A DNA stretch of 64,000 nucleotides from Rhinopithecus roxellana (GCF_007565055.1 NC_044560.1:49871030-49935029), one strand, 5' to 3'. Shown: positions 11,467 to 22,285, numbered from the stretch's first letter. Program-made: numbers and translations. The notes: generated by a model not told the origin, from the sequence alone.

Positions 11467-11659
11467 TCTGAGAAGTTTTAGCTGTGATTTCTTCAAATAT
11501 TTTTCTAATACTAATCTCTTTCTTCTCTTTTCTATCATTCTGTCTTTTCACTCCAATGACATGAATGTTACATCTTTTGATATTAGTTCACTTGTCCCTG
11601 AGGCTGTTTATTGTTTTTTGGTTACTTTTCTGCGTTTTTCAGATTAGACAGCTTCCATT

Positions 11660-11890
11660 GATCTATCTCAGTGGTCAGAAAACCTTGGTTCACAGGACAA
11701 ATCTAGCTTGCCTGTTCATTAAATAAAGATTTGTTGAAACAGCTATTTCCATTAATTTACATACCATCTATGGCTGTTTTCATGCTATAATTGCAGAGCT
11801 GAGGAGTTACAACATAATTTGTGGTCATTCAATTCTGAAATATTTACTCTCTGTAATATAGTAAATATTTACAGGAAAAGATGGCCAGAC
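11660..11890. mobile_element. hAT-like nonautonomous DNA element inside the L1M
   Basis: CAGTGGTCAGAAAACCTTGG, TTCACAGGACAAATCTAGC, AAATAAAGATTTGTTGAAAC and TCTATGGCTGTTTTCATGCT followed by GAAATATTTACTCTCTG match a common mammalian hAT-type MER element ('...aaataaagttttattggaacacagcc...'). It interrupts L1 sequence: GATCTATCT on the left and CATCTTCAAGTTCACTGA on the right are adjacent in intact L1s. I cannot name the exact family. Confidence 0.65.
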
Positions 11891-12095
11891 TAATTCCTCA
11901 TCTTCAAGTTCACTGACTCTGTCTCCATTATGTTACCGATCTCCTTCAGTGAATTATTTTATTTCTATCATTGTATTGTTTCATTATAAAATTTTCATTT
12001 TTTTCAATAGCTTCTATTTTCTTTGCTGAAAATGCCCATCTTTTCATTTGTTTCACTATTCACTAATATTTCCCAGTTCATGGAGCTTAATTATA

Positions 12096-12097
<2 letters not shown>

Positions 12098-12138
<41 letters not shown>
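12098..12138. repeat. (TG)n microsatellite
   Basis: About 20 uninterrupted TG units inside the old L1. Confidence 0.98.
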
Positions 12139-12142
<4 letters not shown>

Positions 12143-12342
12143 GTTTCTTAAAGTCTTTGTTTATTCCACCATCAGCATCTGGGTCAATTGGTGTCTGTTG
12201 ATTGGTTGATTGTCTTTTTCCTTTGAAAGTTGATGAGATTTTCTTGATTTTTTGTTATTTGTGTATTGACTAATTTTGAATTGTATCTTAGACATTTGAA
12301 TTATGTTATAATTCTCTGGGTCCTGTTAAGATTCGTTGAAGA

Positions 12343-12648
12343 GGCTGGGTGTGGTGGCTTGCCTGTAATCTCAGCACTTTGGGAGGCCAAGATGGGTGGG
12401 TCAGTTGAGCCCAGGAGTTTGAGACCAGCCTGGGAAACATGGCAAAACCCTGTCTTTACAAAAAATACAAAAAATTTATCAGGCATAGTGGTGTGTACCT
12501 TTTGTCCCAGTTATTTGGGAGGGTAAGATGGGAGAAGCACCTGAGCCTAGGAAAGTTGAGGCTGGAGTGAGCTGTGATCATTCCATTGCACTCCAGTGTG
12601 AGTGTTGCAGTGAGACTCTGTTTCAAAAAAAAAAAAAAAAAAAAAAAA
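12343..12648 (+). mobile_element. AluJ, full length
   Basis: GGCTGGGTGTGGTGGCTTGC start; GAGACCAGCCTGGGAAACAT, CCCTGTCTTTACAAAAAATA and GAGTGAGCTGTGATCATTCC are AluJ-type bases. A-tail of about 24. AGATTCGTTGAAGA before the element and AGATTCTATGAAGA after it are the target-site duplication. It lies within the L1M. Confidence 0.95.
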
Positions 12649-12999
12649 GATTCTATGAAGAATGTTGATTTTTTTTTTAAAGCAATTAAAAGAGTTAGGC
12701 TCATACTACAACTCCCAACTTACCTTTTGTGGGCTGAGGTTCTAATGCTAGCTTCATTTTCAAAGCCTTTGCAGTGCTATTAGGGTATGCCCCATGTGGA
12801 CACTATCCAGGGGCTGGTCTGGGACCTAGGAAATGGTCCGCATTGTAGTTCAGTCTCAAAACCTTCATTATACTGTTCTGGGTCAGTTCCTTGTACATGA
12901 ATCCTGGGAGTGAGCACAGGATTTCATACCCAGATTTAATAGACCACTTTTTCCACCTCCCTCTTTGCTATGATTTCCCCACTCTTCCATATACAGGTT

Positions 13000-13035
13000 T
13001 GCATTTTCCTGGTGTGCTGCATTTTCCTGGTGTGC
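13000..13035. repeat. Perfect 18-bp tandem duplication
   Basis: The 18-mer TGCATTTTCCTGGTGTGC occurs twice head to tail with no mismatch, inside the L1M 5' region. Confidence 0.95.
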
Positions 13036-13505
13036 CAGGGTTTGAGCCTCCTGTGCTGTCAGACATTTTTCACAACTGTGTCCACTTTGAGAATGAAGCA
13101 GTTAGAAAAAGGAGGAACAAAATAATGGAGAACCCTTCATAGTCTTTAGACCACAGAAATCTCTTTTCCCAGTTCTTTTGGTCAGAGGGAAGAATTTTCT
13201 CTTATACTTTTTATTGCCTCAGAAACCACTGTTGCCACCACCACTGCAGGAGTATAGTTCATGACTAAGGCTGGCTTTAGCACCAAGCTAGGAGAATAAA
13301 AAGAATAAAATGAAATGGAAGTACCCCTACAGTCTTTGTCCTGAAGGGCCCACCTTTCCAGTCTTCCAGCCAGAAAGAGAGAGTTCGTCTTGATGTTTTT
13401 ACTGTCCATATTTACTGTGCAGTTCAGAGATCCAGGCTGCCTTAGGGTTTAAGCTAGGAGATAAAGCAGGGAGAGAAAACCTCAGGAGACTTAACCCTCC
13501 AGTGA

Positions 13506-14166
13506 TGGTTGATTTTATGTGTCAATTTAACTGGGCATTGGGGTACCCAAACATTTGATCAAACAGTATTTTGGGTGTGTCTACAAGGTTTTTTGTGAAT
13601 GAGATTAATATTTAGATTGATAGACTGAGTACGCAGATGGCCCTTCCCAGCATGTATGGGTATCATCCAAACATCAGTTGAAGTCCTGAATAGAACAAAA
13701 AGACTGACCTTCCCATGAGTAAGAGGGAGCGCTTCCTGCCTGACTGAATTTGAGCTGGGACATTGTTGTTTTTCCTTCCTTCAAACTTGAAGCATCAGCT
13801 CTTCCTAGGTCTTGAGGCTGCCAGCTTGTAGACTGGTTCTATACCAGTGGCTCTCCTGGTTCTCAGACCTTCAGATTCAGAATGGAACTACACCACCAGC
13901 TGTCCTGGGCCTCCAGCTCGCTGACTGAAGATCTTGAGACCTTTCAGCCTCTATAATCATATGATCCAATTTCTTACAATAAATCTCTCTCGATATATAT
14001 ATAGATATCTATATATATAGATACATATCTATAGCTAGATACATCTCTATGTGTGTATATATGTACATATATCTTTATATGTGTGTATATCTATACACAC
14101 ATAGAGAAAACAATACGTGTATATATACATCCTATTGGTTTTCTCTTGAGAATGCTGACTAATAAC
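13506..14166 (+). mobile_element. Solo LTR of an ancient MaLR-type element, expanded by an AT-rich microsatellite
   Basis: Starts TGGTTGATTTTATGTGTCAA, continues with GGGTACCCAAACATTTGATC, GAATAGAACAAAAAGACTGA, TGAGTAAGAGGGAGCG, AATTTGAGCTGGGACATTG, and ends CATCCTATTGGTTTTCTCTT then TGACTAATAACA. I know this sequence as a mammalian MaLR LTR of the MLT1 type; the exact subfamily is uncertain. Between 13990 and 14130 the run after AATAAATCTCTC has grown into (TATA/GATA/TGTA)n. Confidence 0.7.
13990..14130. repeat. AT-rich (TA/GATA/TGTA)n microsatellite
   Basis: CGATATATATATAGATATCT and similar units with much internal self-complementarity. It sits where the LTR normally has a short CTCT/TATA tract. 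Confidence 0.9.
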
Positions 14167-14339
14167 ACCCCTGTATCAGTTGTGCTTTTAGTTTTTATTT
14201 CCCTTCCCAATCCACCTGTTATTGTTTACTTGTCAGAGTCCTCAGATAGTTTCTTACGTATTCTCTCCAGGCTCTTTAGTCGTCAATAGTAAGAGAGACA
14301 GATTAGAGTGTGCTCATTCCATTTTAACTAAAACCAGAA

Positions 14340-14960
14340 CGTCCCAGCTCACTTATTTTTAACCGTTATAAGTATTACATGAGATGAATATACTACAATG
14401 CATTTCTCCATTGATAAGCACTTGGGTTTTGTCCGCATAGTCTCTGTGAATATATGCAGAGCTTATCCAGAATATATACTTAAATGTAAAATTGCTGAGA
14501 TACAGAGTATACCTATCATCAAATTTGCTGAATAATGCCCACATGTTCTCCAAAGTGATGATGTAACAATTTAGACTTATACCAGCAAGGTCTGAGTGTT
14601 CTCACTGTTTCATATGCTCATCAGCTTTTGGTATTATTAGATTTTTAAGTATGTGCCAATATGATATATATGAAGTGACAGCTCAGTGTTTTATTTTTCT
14701 GATTACTAGTGATATTGGGCTTCTTTTCCAAAGTTTACTGCCCCTTTATATTTCTTCTTCTGGACTTGTTTATATCAGTTTTCTTCTGTTAGACTTTTAA
14801 AAATCTTTTTCTTATTGATATTCTTAGTTAATACTTATATATAGTCTATTTTCTTTCATATATGTAGCAAATACTTTTCCCCATCTGTCTCTTGTCTTTC
14901 TCACTTTGTTTATCGTAGCTTTGGTCTATAGAAGCTTTTATGTTTTAGTGCCTGAAGACG
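14340..14960 (-). mobile_element. Old L1 (L1M) 3' ORF2 fragment, reverse orientation
   Basis: TTGCTGAATAATGCCCACAT, TCTCCAAAGTGATGATGTAA, ATACCAGCAAGGTCTGAGTG, TTTCTGATTACTAGTGATAT and ATATGTAGCAAATACTTTTC follow the complement of the L1 ORF2 C-terminal end and 3' flank. Strongly decayed. Confidence 0.7.
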
Positions 14961-15039
14961 GAATCATTGTGAATACTTTCTTTTTTCTTACCCTCTACAT
15001 TAAGGTAGTTTCCAAACCCTATTGATCTAGATTTCCAAA

Positions 15040-15490
15040 CCCTGTCTCTGCCATCTAGGCCACATTAACTGCTTCTGCCCCAGTTCAGGCCCTACTGCCT
15101 CTCTCCTGGACAATTACAATAGTTTCTTAATAGCTCCCTGATATCTGCTCTCACCTAGACACACAGTCTTTACGGGGCACTTTAAAACCTGCAGATCCAG
15201 GTATTCTTCTGGGTTAAGACATTTTGTGGTTTTCCTTCACATAGAGGACGAAGTGTAAGCTACTTCACGTGGCAAACAACAACAAAACGCTCCACCAGGC
15301 TCTGCCCATTGGTGGTTCCCCAGCCCCGTGGACTCCTGCTTACCCCTGTGCTCCAGAAACACTGTGTTTCTTCTTTTTTCTTCAGAACACCAGGCATTTT
15401 CACACACTGACTTCCTAACTGACACCTTTATATTTAAAATAACCAGTGATAACTCCCTCTCTCCTTTGCCTCAAAGAAATATTTCCAAGG
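15040..15490 (+). repeat. L2 LINE fragment
   Basis: Shows the L2 stretch CCTGGACAATTACAATAG, TTTCTTAATAGCTCCCTGAT, and later GGGTTAAGACATTTTGTGGT; CTTCACATAGAGGACGAAGT corresponds to the 'aggataaagtccaaactcc' region. Confidence 0.7.
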
Positions 15491-15524
15491 CTTCAAGGTG
15501 GGGTGGGAGGCTCTGGCACAGAAT

Positions 15525-15735
15525 GAATAGCTGCTATGTACCAGACACCTCCACCTGTGTGATAGTCATATTTAATTCTCACAGCAACACTCTGAGTATA
15601 GACCACTGACCTCATTTTATAGACAAGGTGGCTGATGCTCAGAGATGTTAAGCAACTTACTAAAGACACGTAGCTTGAAAGCAGCAGAACCAGAGACTGA
15701 ACCCAAGTGTTTGGTGCTCTAGTGACTGATGCGGA
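15525..15735 (-). repeat. MIR SINE, reverse orientation
   Basis: TGCTATGTACCAGACACCTC, TTTAATTCTCACAGCAACAC, CCTCATTTTATAGACAAGGT, GATGTTAAGCAACTTACTAA and ACTGAACCCAAGTGTTTGG give nearly the whole reversed MIR. Confidence 0.88.
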
Positions 15736-15744
15736 CCCTTTCTG

Positions 15745-15875
15745 GCTCATAAGGACTGGATTTGAATCCTGGGTCTGCCTCTCCCTAGCTTTATGACCAT
15801 GTGAAAGTCATTTCACCTCTCTGAGCCTCACTTTGCTCATTTGCAAAATAAGAAAATTGTACTTAATGGTCTGTA
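15745..15875 (+). repeat. MIR SINE, forward
   Basis: ACTGGATTTGAATCCTGGGT, ATTTCACCTCTCTGAGCCTC and TTTGCTCATTTGCAAAATAA. It abuts the previous MIR in opposite orientation. Confidence 0.85.
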
Positions 15876-16560
15876 AGCTTCTTTTCCTCCTGGAGACATA
15901 GAATTCTCTGCAGTACCCACATGGTCCTACACATTCCTTCAGTTCAGTGCTGCATGCTGAGAACAGTTGACTTTCTGATGATCCCAAGTCAGCAGAAACC
16001 TGATGATCTTCTCCCACCCCCTTTAAAGTTTTTACACCAGTTTCTGAACTAGCACAACAACTCCTGCCAAAAGTCTGCATGTCTAGGCTCATGCCTCGCT
16101 TATTGCATCTTTTCCTGGAGCCAAAAATCCAGTAGAAAAAGGGAGACAATACATGCAAACACAGCATTCTCATGAAATTACATTAAATTCTGCTCACTCT
16201 CTTAGTGACCATGTGTAACCCTCTGCCCGACTTTGAGCCTTGATGTCCTCACATGTACAAAAATGAGGGTTGGTTTACAGTAGACTGAAGTCCAACCTTC
16301 TATGATACTAAAACATTAAAAACCATCTGTGGCAAGAATTTGCTAATGAAAGAGTGAATTAGGAAATAAATCCCCAGTCTCCTAGGGAAAACCACACCTC
16401 AGCATGTTCAGGCTGTCTCTTTTGGAATTCTCGGTTACTGTCTCAATTTCAAGGTGACACTGCAGGAAAAATTTCCCAAAGAGCAATGATTTAAAACTGA
16501 GGAAAGGAGGGAAGGAGAGGAGTAAAACGAAGTTCCATCTTACTGGATGGACATTTAAGA
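15876..16560. other. No recognised feature
   Basis: A reverse-strand frame of 121 codons (15808-16173) overlaps the MIR and this region but shows no motif. No repeat family recognised. Confidence 0.4.
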
Positions 16561-16565
16561 TGGTG

Positions 16566-16790
16566 CATCTTAAGTTTGCAGAGATTTTGAGTCAGGTGAT
16601 CTTAGTTTAACTCCCCGTGCTGTGACTCACCAGCTGTGTAACCTTAGGCATGTCACTTAACCTCTCTGGGCCAGTTTCATTATCTGTTAAGATGTAGGCT
16701 AATCCTTTTTATCACCATTACCTGTGAGGCTTACAGGAGATGGCATGTGAAAGTAGCATTTATTACAATGTAGGCATTCAAAATTGCTCA
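16566..16790 (+). repeat. MIR SINE
   Basis: CACCAGCTGTGTAACCTTAG, GCATGTCACTTAACCTCTCT, GGGCCAGTTTCATTATCTG, and a GAAAGTAGCATTTATTACAA end. Confidence 0.88.
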
Positions 16791-17130
16791 TTTATTTTCT
16801 TGTATATTTTCTATTTAAAGAAAATTAGGAACTGCCAAGAGAACACAAAGAAACTCAAGGCCAGATGTTTTCAGATGACACATCTATAAAAAACGTGCTC
16901 TGGCAGCATCCTGAATCACAGAATCCTAAAACTGAAAGTGACTCCAGCAAGGATCAATTACAGAATGATTACACCAGCTTTACTATGCTGTATTCCCCGC
17001 CATTTGCCACTGCTTGAATACCGACACTGATGAGGAGGTCACTGCTTTCCAGAGTTCAGGAAGAGAGGTGGCTTGGGGCAAATCATTGGAACTTCAAATG
17101 TCAGACCCAGTGACCCTTCCAATAATGATG
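16791..17130. other. No recognised feature
   Basis: Nothing recognised. Confidence 0.4.
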
Positions 17131-17134
17131 TCTC

Positions 17135-17515
17135 CCTATGTCCTCGTTTATAATCTAACCATTACTAAACTATTTGCAGTTTCTAACACACTCCTGTGTC
17201 ATTCTACCAAGCTTTTGTCCTTGCTGTTCTCTCTCCTGGGATACCCTCTCCCTGCTTTGCCCTCTTCTTCATCCTTTAAGGTGGAGCTTAAACATAACCA
17301 CCTCTGAGAAGTCCTCAATGGACTTCCTGCTCCAAGTTGGGTTAGGAGCTTCTCTGTACCCCTTAGGTCCTTTTATAGGGCATCCAATTAAAGTAAGTGA
17401 TATTATCTCTTCACATTTTGGTCTCTCTCACTAGACTGGGGTTGTTCAAAAGCAGGTGACTTTACTTCCACATGTCTATATCCCCAGCTTCTTGCACAAG
17501 GTCTAACTCAGTAAC
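17135..17515 (+). repeat. L2 LINE 3' region
   Basis: TTGCTGTTCTCTCTCCTGGG, TACCCTCTCCCTGCTTTGCC, CATCCTTTAAGGTGGAGC, ACCACCTCTGAGAAGTCCTC and TATATCCCCAGCTTCTTGCA follow L2 order to just short of the terminus. Confidence 0.85.
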
Positions 17516-17960
17516 ATAACTATAAACTCTCTGAGGAGCTGAGTCACCCAAAGGAGCAGGGAGGTCTGCATAGAGGAGGCAGTGGCTGTGTTGCACAGGG
17601 AGGATCTGCCCAGCAAGTGAACTCAGATCTGGTCTCCTGAATGGGATGAAATCGAGAAGAAAGGCTTTTATTTCAAAAATTCTCTGGGAACGGATCTTGT
17701 TTTATGTCTGTCTGCCTCCACCTGAATGCAAGGAAAAGCCGGTGGAAGGGATCCAAACAGACTTTTCTGTTCTTCCCCCACAAACTATATCCAGCAAATG
17801 GGTGGAAGGATTGGACACATGTCTCAACCACACTATGTTCCAAGAACAAGATAGTAACTGTTCTTCGGGTTTATTTGAACAGGACAACGGGGTGTAATGC
17901 CATCAAGTCGTAACCAAGTTATTCAATAATGTGGGAGTAGGAGGGGTAGACATTCCACCA
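17516..17960. other. No recognised feature
   Basis: No repeat family or exon-like feature recognised. Confidence 0.4.
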
Positions 17961-17964
17961 ATCC

Positions 17965-18125
17965 GAATACTTGACATTGTGCTAGGTGCTTTCCACACAT
18001 TAGGGCACAATACATCTGTGAGGATGAGGATGGTTGTCTATTTTATACATGTAGAAACTAACACTCTAGAGGTTAAATAAGTTTAAACTAGTCCTACGTG
18101 TAGGAGGAGATGAGCCAGGTATAAT
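17965..18125 (-). repeat. MIR SINE, reverse orientation
   Basis: CATTGTGCTAGGTGCTTTCC, TCTATTTTATACATGTAGAA and CTAGAGGTTAAATAAGTTTA match the reversed MIR core. Confidence 0.75.
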
Positions 18126-18129
18126 TCCA

Positions 18130-18585
18130 AAATGTATGCTTTTTTGTTACAGTCCCATGACCAATATGCTAGAGATTATAAATTACCTACCAAATACTTG
18201 CTTTCCCCTTTGTGTTGCAATATGGAACTCCTATTCTTTACTGGGCAAATTGCCATCTGGAATAAAGCTACCTTTCTTAGCTCTCCTTATAGTTGGAGAA
18301 GTCACATGACAAAGTTCTGCTCAAGGGTGGTATAGTCAGAAGGGGCTAGTGGGGCTTCAGGGAAGGCTCCTCGAAAAGAATAGTTTAAATGTCCTTTTGT
18401 TTCCTCCTGATTTCTCCTGCTGCTAAGCTAAAACCAGATGTGATACATGGATCCCTGAAGCCATATTGGACCTTGCGGAGACTTTGAGGATGGAAGCCAT
18501 ATGCTAAAGGTGTCCCTGATAAGCATAGAGCCTTCAACCAACGCTGGGACTTCAGACTTCTTTTGTACAATAGAGGAAATCCTCT
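18130..18585 (+). repeat. Degenerate interspersed repeat, probably MaLR LTR-like
   Basis: CTCTCCTTATAGTTGGAGAA then GTCACATGACAAAGTTCTGC, AACCAGATGTGATACATGG, AGACTTTGAGGATGGAAGCC and GGGACTTCAGACTTCTTTTG have the order of an old LTR-like repeat that I recognise only loosely. Confidence 0.4.
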
Positions 18586-18599
18586 ATTTCAGAGACTGA

Positions 18600-18760
18600 T
18601 AAAATACTTATGAAGTCTAGGCTGAATCACAAACTTACCGTGGAACTTTAGGCAAAGTATTTAATCATTTTAGACCTTGATTTTTTAAATCTGGAAAATA
18701 AGTAAATTGAATTAGAGCAGCATTTTCAAAGGTTCTTTCTAAGGCTAAAGCAGTAATTAT
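18600..18760 (+). repeat. MIR SINE, diverged
   Basis: GAACTTTAGGCAAAGTATTT then AATCATTTTAGACCTTGATT and TTAAATCTGGAAAATAAGTA. Confidence 0.6.
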
Positions 18761-18856
18761 AATAACTGGGCAACCAGCACTGCTGGATCCAAAAAACCAC
18801 AGAATATCCAAGTCCTTTTCTCAAGGATTTCCAAGGTAGTTAGGAAGACAAGCAGA

Positions 18857-18905
18857 ACATTCATTCGTTCATTATTCATTCATTCATCCATCTATTCATC
18901 CAATG
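18857..18905. repeat. (ATTC)n short tandem repeat
   Basis: Imperfect ATTC/TTCATTCG/ATCCATCT units. Confidence 0.9.
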
Positions 18906-20740
18906 TAGTGAATGCTGTGGAGTACTGCCCCGATGCCCAACTAAGATCATTCCCCTAATTGTCAATAGTACTGGTAACCGACAGCTCACAGTTCTTCCTG
19001 TTCAAGATTTACCCTTGGTTGAAGGGTACTCCCCCAAGCAAAGCTTTGCCTGGTTTCTATGGGCAGTCCATATCCATCAGTGGATTGATGTCACAGGTAC
19101 AAGAACCTGGTCCCCTCGCCTCAATTTGTGACATTTCAGAAGCGCCATCCAAACTGCAGAGCCTCTGACTGCTGCATCCCAGTTCAACTTCTCCCTCCAC
19201 CTAATCCTACTTTACTTACTGCCTCATGGCTGGTGTTTCCGGAAGCACTCACCAGTAAACTTCCTGCATGCAAATATCTGCCTTACAGTCTGTTTCCCAA
19301 GGCACTGAACCTCAGCCTAAGATGGTTGGTACCAAGAGTTGCTCTACATTGGGATTTTGGAGCTGAATCACCTGCCGTCTGGCTGGCAATTAAAATCCTA
19401 TCTCTGGAGCAGGGAGAGTACTGATAGAACCTGGCATGCTGTAGCCTGACAAATGGGAGAATTTTCACTTTCAAGGAGCTGAGATGGGGTTATAGTAAAA
19501 CGTAAGGCACCCACAGGTGTAATATATCAGATATTCAAGAGCTAAGAAGGAAAGCACATTTATTAAGACTGTGGAATTAGATGCTGCTGCTGAGTGCTAT
19601 CAGTGTATTAGAGAAAGTCGTGAAGGCTTGGAGTGATTATTCACTAATTTAAGACAAAGTGTGAAAGTCAGAGGGCCTCCTGGACAGCATATTCTTATCT
19701 CCTGCAGCTGGAGGGCAGGACAAACTGAGAATCAAGCACATGACTTAATTACAAGGGTAGCAGAGTTTCAGTGCAAGTCTAATTTACCATCCTGACAGAT
19801 GAAGACCAGGGCCCTGGTCAGGAGGAGCAGGACCCTTAGATGTGGGCTAAGGATATCTGGGTTGAAGTCCTCGAGAACCTGAGAATGTTGACATTCCAGC
19901 TCTGCTTGTACTTCCTAGGCTGCAGAAGTGGCTCAGTCTTCCCAATTATGGGCCAACTCTTCCTCCTTGCTTGAAGATGACAGAGAGGACTCTGCCTGGC
20001 AAGGTAGAACACTTCTGCTCCCCTTCTAGGCCAGCAGACCAAAAACGAGGATCGAGTCACAACGTAATTCTGCCAGGGACTTGCTGGGCTTCCAGGAAAG
20101 AGACTAGACCCTGAAGGAGCTATCAGGCCTAGCCTACCTGCACTGGCAGGAGCCAGGAGTGTGTGTCTGTAATTGGATCCTGAGGATGCAAGATGGGTGA
20201 TATGGGGGTGGGGGGTGGTGGTGATGGTATAGACAGACGGTTGAATAATGGAGAATGTATTGATATGGGAGCCCTCAGTAGTGTTACACAGGATTTAACA
20301 CATGGTACTCTGAGAGACAGTCTCCATATGCCACTAGATTGGGTGTGAGGATCTTTCAGGAGGTCATGCTAGGGGCCCACACTTACTGAAGTAGACAAAC
20401 CAGGGGCAAGAAGGGAGGAAGAAATCAGAAGACTCAGAGAAGTGAGCATGCTGGGGTGGATCAACTACATAAAGCCAGAGAATCTGACTTACGGCCTCCA
20501 GTAAATATGGCCTGAGCATTCCCAGTGGGGAAAGGCATGTGATAGTGTCTTGGGACACTAGGATCAATCAGACACAGCCCTTGTCTTTATTGTACCTATA
20601 AACTGTGATTATGAAGCAATGAGACTGATTTCTAAAAACAAAATCACTCAGAATACATGGATCCAAATGGGTGTGACTCTTGTAAGAAGTCCCTTTGGGA
20701 GACTCCAGACATCTCACTCAAGTGGAGGAATCAGGGGAGG
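18906..20740. other. Long stretch without recognised elements
   Basis: About 1.8 kb in which I see no named repeat except a possible LTR-like tail near 19240-19340 (AGTAAACTTCCTGCATGCAA ... TCAGCCTAAGATGG). No convincing coding signal; frames are short and motif-free. Confidence 0.4.
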
Positions 20741-20744
20741 TGAA

Positions 20745-20990
20745 GTCACACAGACTCGGGTTTAAGGGTTGAAGTCTGGTTTTGATATAATTTCATTAGA
20801 CCCACAGTTTAAACCTATAAGGCCTTGGGAAACAAACTTCTCTGCGCTCAAATTTTCTCATCTGTAGAACTCAGATGATAATATCTGCTCTGGTGGGGTG
20901 GTATCCCATTTAAATTAAAGTAAGATCGCATAAACAAAATGCCTGGTCCATTAAACACATTATAAACACCCAATAAAAGCTGGTTTCTTT
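20745..20990 (+). repeat. MIR SINE, diverged
   Basis: TTTTCTCATCTGTAGAACTC, AAATGCCTGGTCCATTAAAC and ACACCCAATAAAAGCTGG in forward order. Confidence 0.7.
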
Positions 20991-21505
20991 TCCTTCTCTT
21001 ATGATTCTGTCTACCACTCTGCCAACTCCCTTTTGTAAAGTGACGTTTAAGTTTAGTCTAAGAGCCAAATAAGAAAATTCATCTTGCTTTTCCTTCCTTC
21101 TTCCCTCTGTGTCTTCTTGCTCTGGTTTATTTAACAAACATGGACTAAAGAACCTATTATGAGCCGGTGCCTGTTTCCATCACTCACTTGTCCTCTTCAC
21201 CTGGCTCTGAAAGGGTTTTGACTAGTTTTACGTAATGTATGTAGACTTGCAAGGTGAAGATTTGCCCCTCTAGGAGACACATGCCTTGGGTTCTGAAGCT
21301 GCAGGAAATGCTGGAGCCATAGCAGCTTCCTGGGATAAGCCTTAGTCTTCATGATGTGATATGCTTGAGAACTCTGCCCTCACTGGATATCTGACCTACA
21401 TACCCGAAGTTCAATAGGAAAAGAGAGAAGTGACAATCCAGAACAAGAAATGCAAAGGTGCACTATCTCATGTGTCATAATCTCATATTTCGTTTGTCAT
21501 TAGTA
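20991..21505. other. No recognised feature
   Basis: Nothing recognised. Confidence 0.4.
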
Positions 21506-21509
21506 TTAA

Positions 21510-21925
21510 TAATGAAAAAAATACTTAGTGTTTACAGTGGGCCAGATGTAGACCCTGGACAAGCGATGAGGGAGACAACCCATAATGAGACACAGCTTCT
21601 GAGGGCTCCGAGTCCAGTGGTGAATGGCTCATAGGTAACTACGCCATGTGCTAGGAGACCCAACCAAATATGCTGGAAGCAGATGCCTCTGCCCAGGGGT
21701 CAGAAGGCTTCACATAGGAGGCAACCCTTAGCCTGAGACTTAAGGATGAAATGAATGGCGTGAGGAGGATGGCATTTCAGGCAGAGGGAACACCATGTCC
21801 CAGGCACAGTGGCCAGAGCAAGCAAGGAACATTTGGTTAACTACTAGTTGTCCATTAGATGCTGGGAAACTGCAGGTGGGCTGGAGTACAGGAGAGGTCA
21901 GCAGGTCACACAGGGACTATGTACC
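21510..21925 (-). repeat. L2 LINE, reverse orientation
   Basis: Complement of the L2 3' part: TACGCCATGTGCTAGGAG, GTCAGAAGGCTTCACATAGG, CCTGAGACTTAAGGATGAAA, GGCATTTCAGGCAGAGGGAA and GTCCCAGGCACAGTGGCCAG. Confidence 0.75.
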
Positions 21926-21934
21926 CAAATTTTA

Positions 21935-21978
21935 GTGTTATCCTAGTTTAGGCCTTGGTGTCATCCTAGTTTAGGCCT
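21935..21978. repeat. 21-bp imperfect tandem duplication
   Basis: TCCTAGTTTAGGCCT recurs with a 23-bp period (21935-21955 and 21958-21978), one mismatch in 21 bases. Confidence 0.9.
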
Positions 21979-22285
21979 GTTGTCCAAGCATTATAATAAC
22001 AGCATTGCCTTTCACCCTCGAAAGTATCCCAGTTTGGGCAATCAATTGTAGAGTCACCTTGTTGAAAGCAGGAGAGACATATGCTCCAACCTGTATTGTA
22101 GGATATTCACTCTAGTTGCCAGGTGTACTAGCTTGGAATAAGACTAGAGGCTTGATGATGTCCTTTTAAGGCCCATTCAGCTGCAGCATTCTCTGATCTA
22201 GATAGTTTTTAGACCACTTTTGGAATGGCACAAAACTGTCTTTTACTAACGCATAAATGCCTAATGAGCCTGCAGATGTAGCAGA
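21979..22285. other. No recognised feature
   Basis: Nothing recognised. Confidence 0.35.

Larger units (their letters stand above)
9356..13495 (-). mobile_element. Old L1 (L1M), reverse orientation, with nested insertions
   Basis: Read on the minus strand this is an ancient L1. ORF2 relics lie at about 9.36-9.95 kb: the frame 9639-9914 contains GPSGFTGE and a KREKGTFP-like block, the region before the reverse-transcriptase domain. Next come the ORF1/inter-ORF region (about 10.0-10.44 and 11.47-12.3 kb) and 5' UTR-like sequence to about 13.5 kb. It is interrupted by a prohibitin retrocopy (10.45-11.47 kb), a hAT-like element (about 11.67-11.89 kb), a (TG)n tract (12.10 kb) and an AluJ (12.34-12.65 kb). 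All frames are broken. The right boundary is approximate. Confidence 0.75.
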
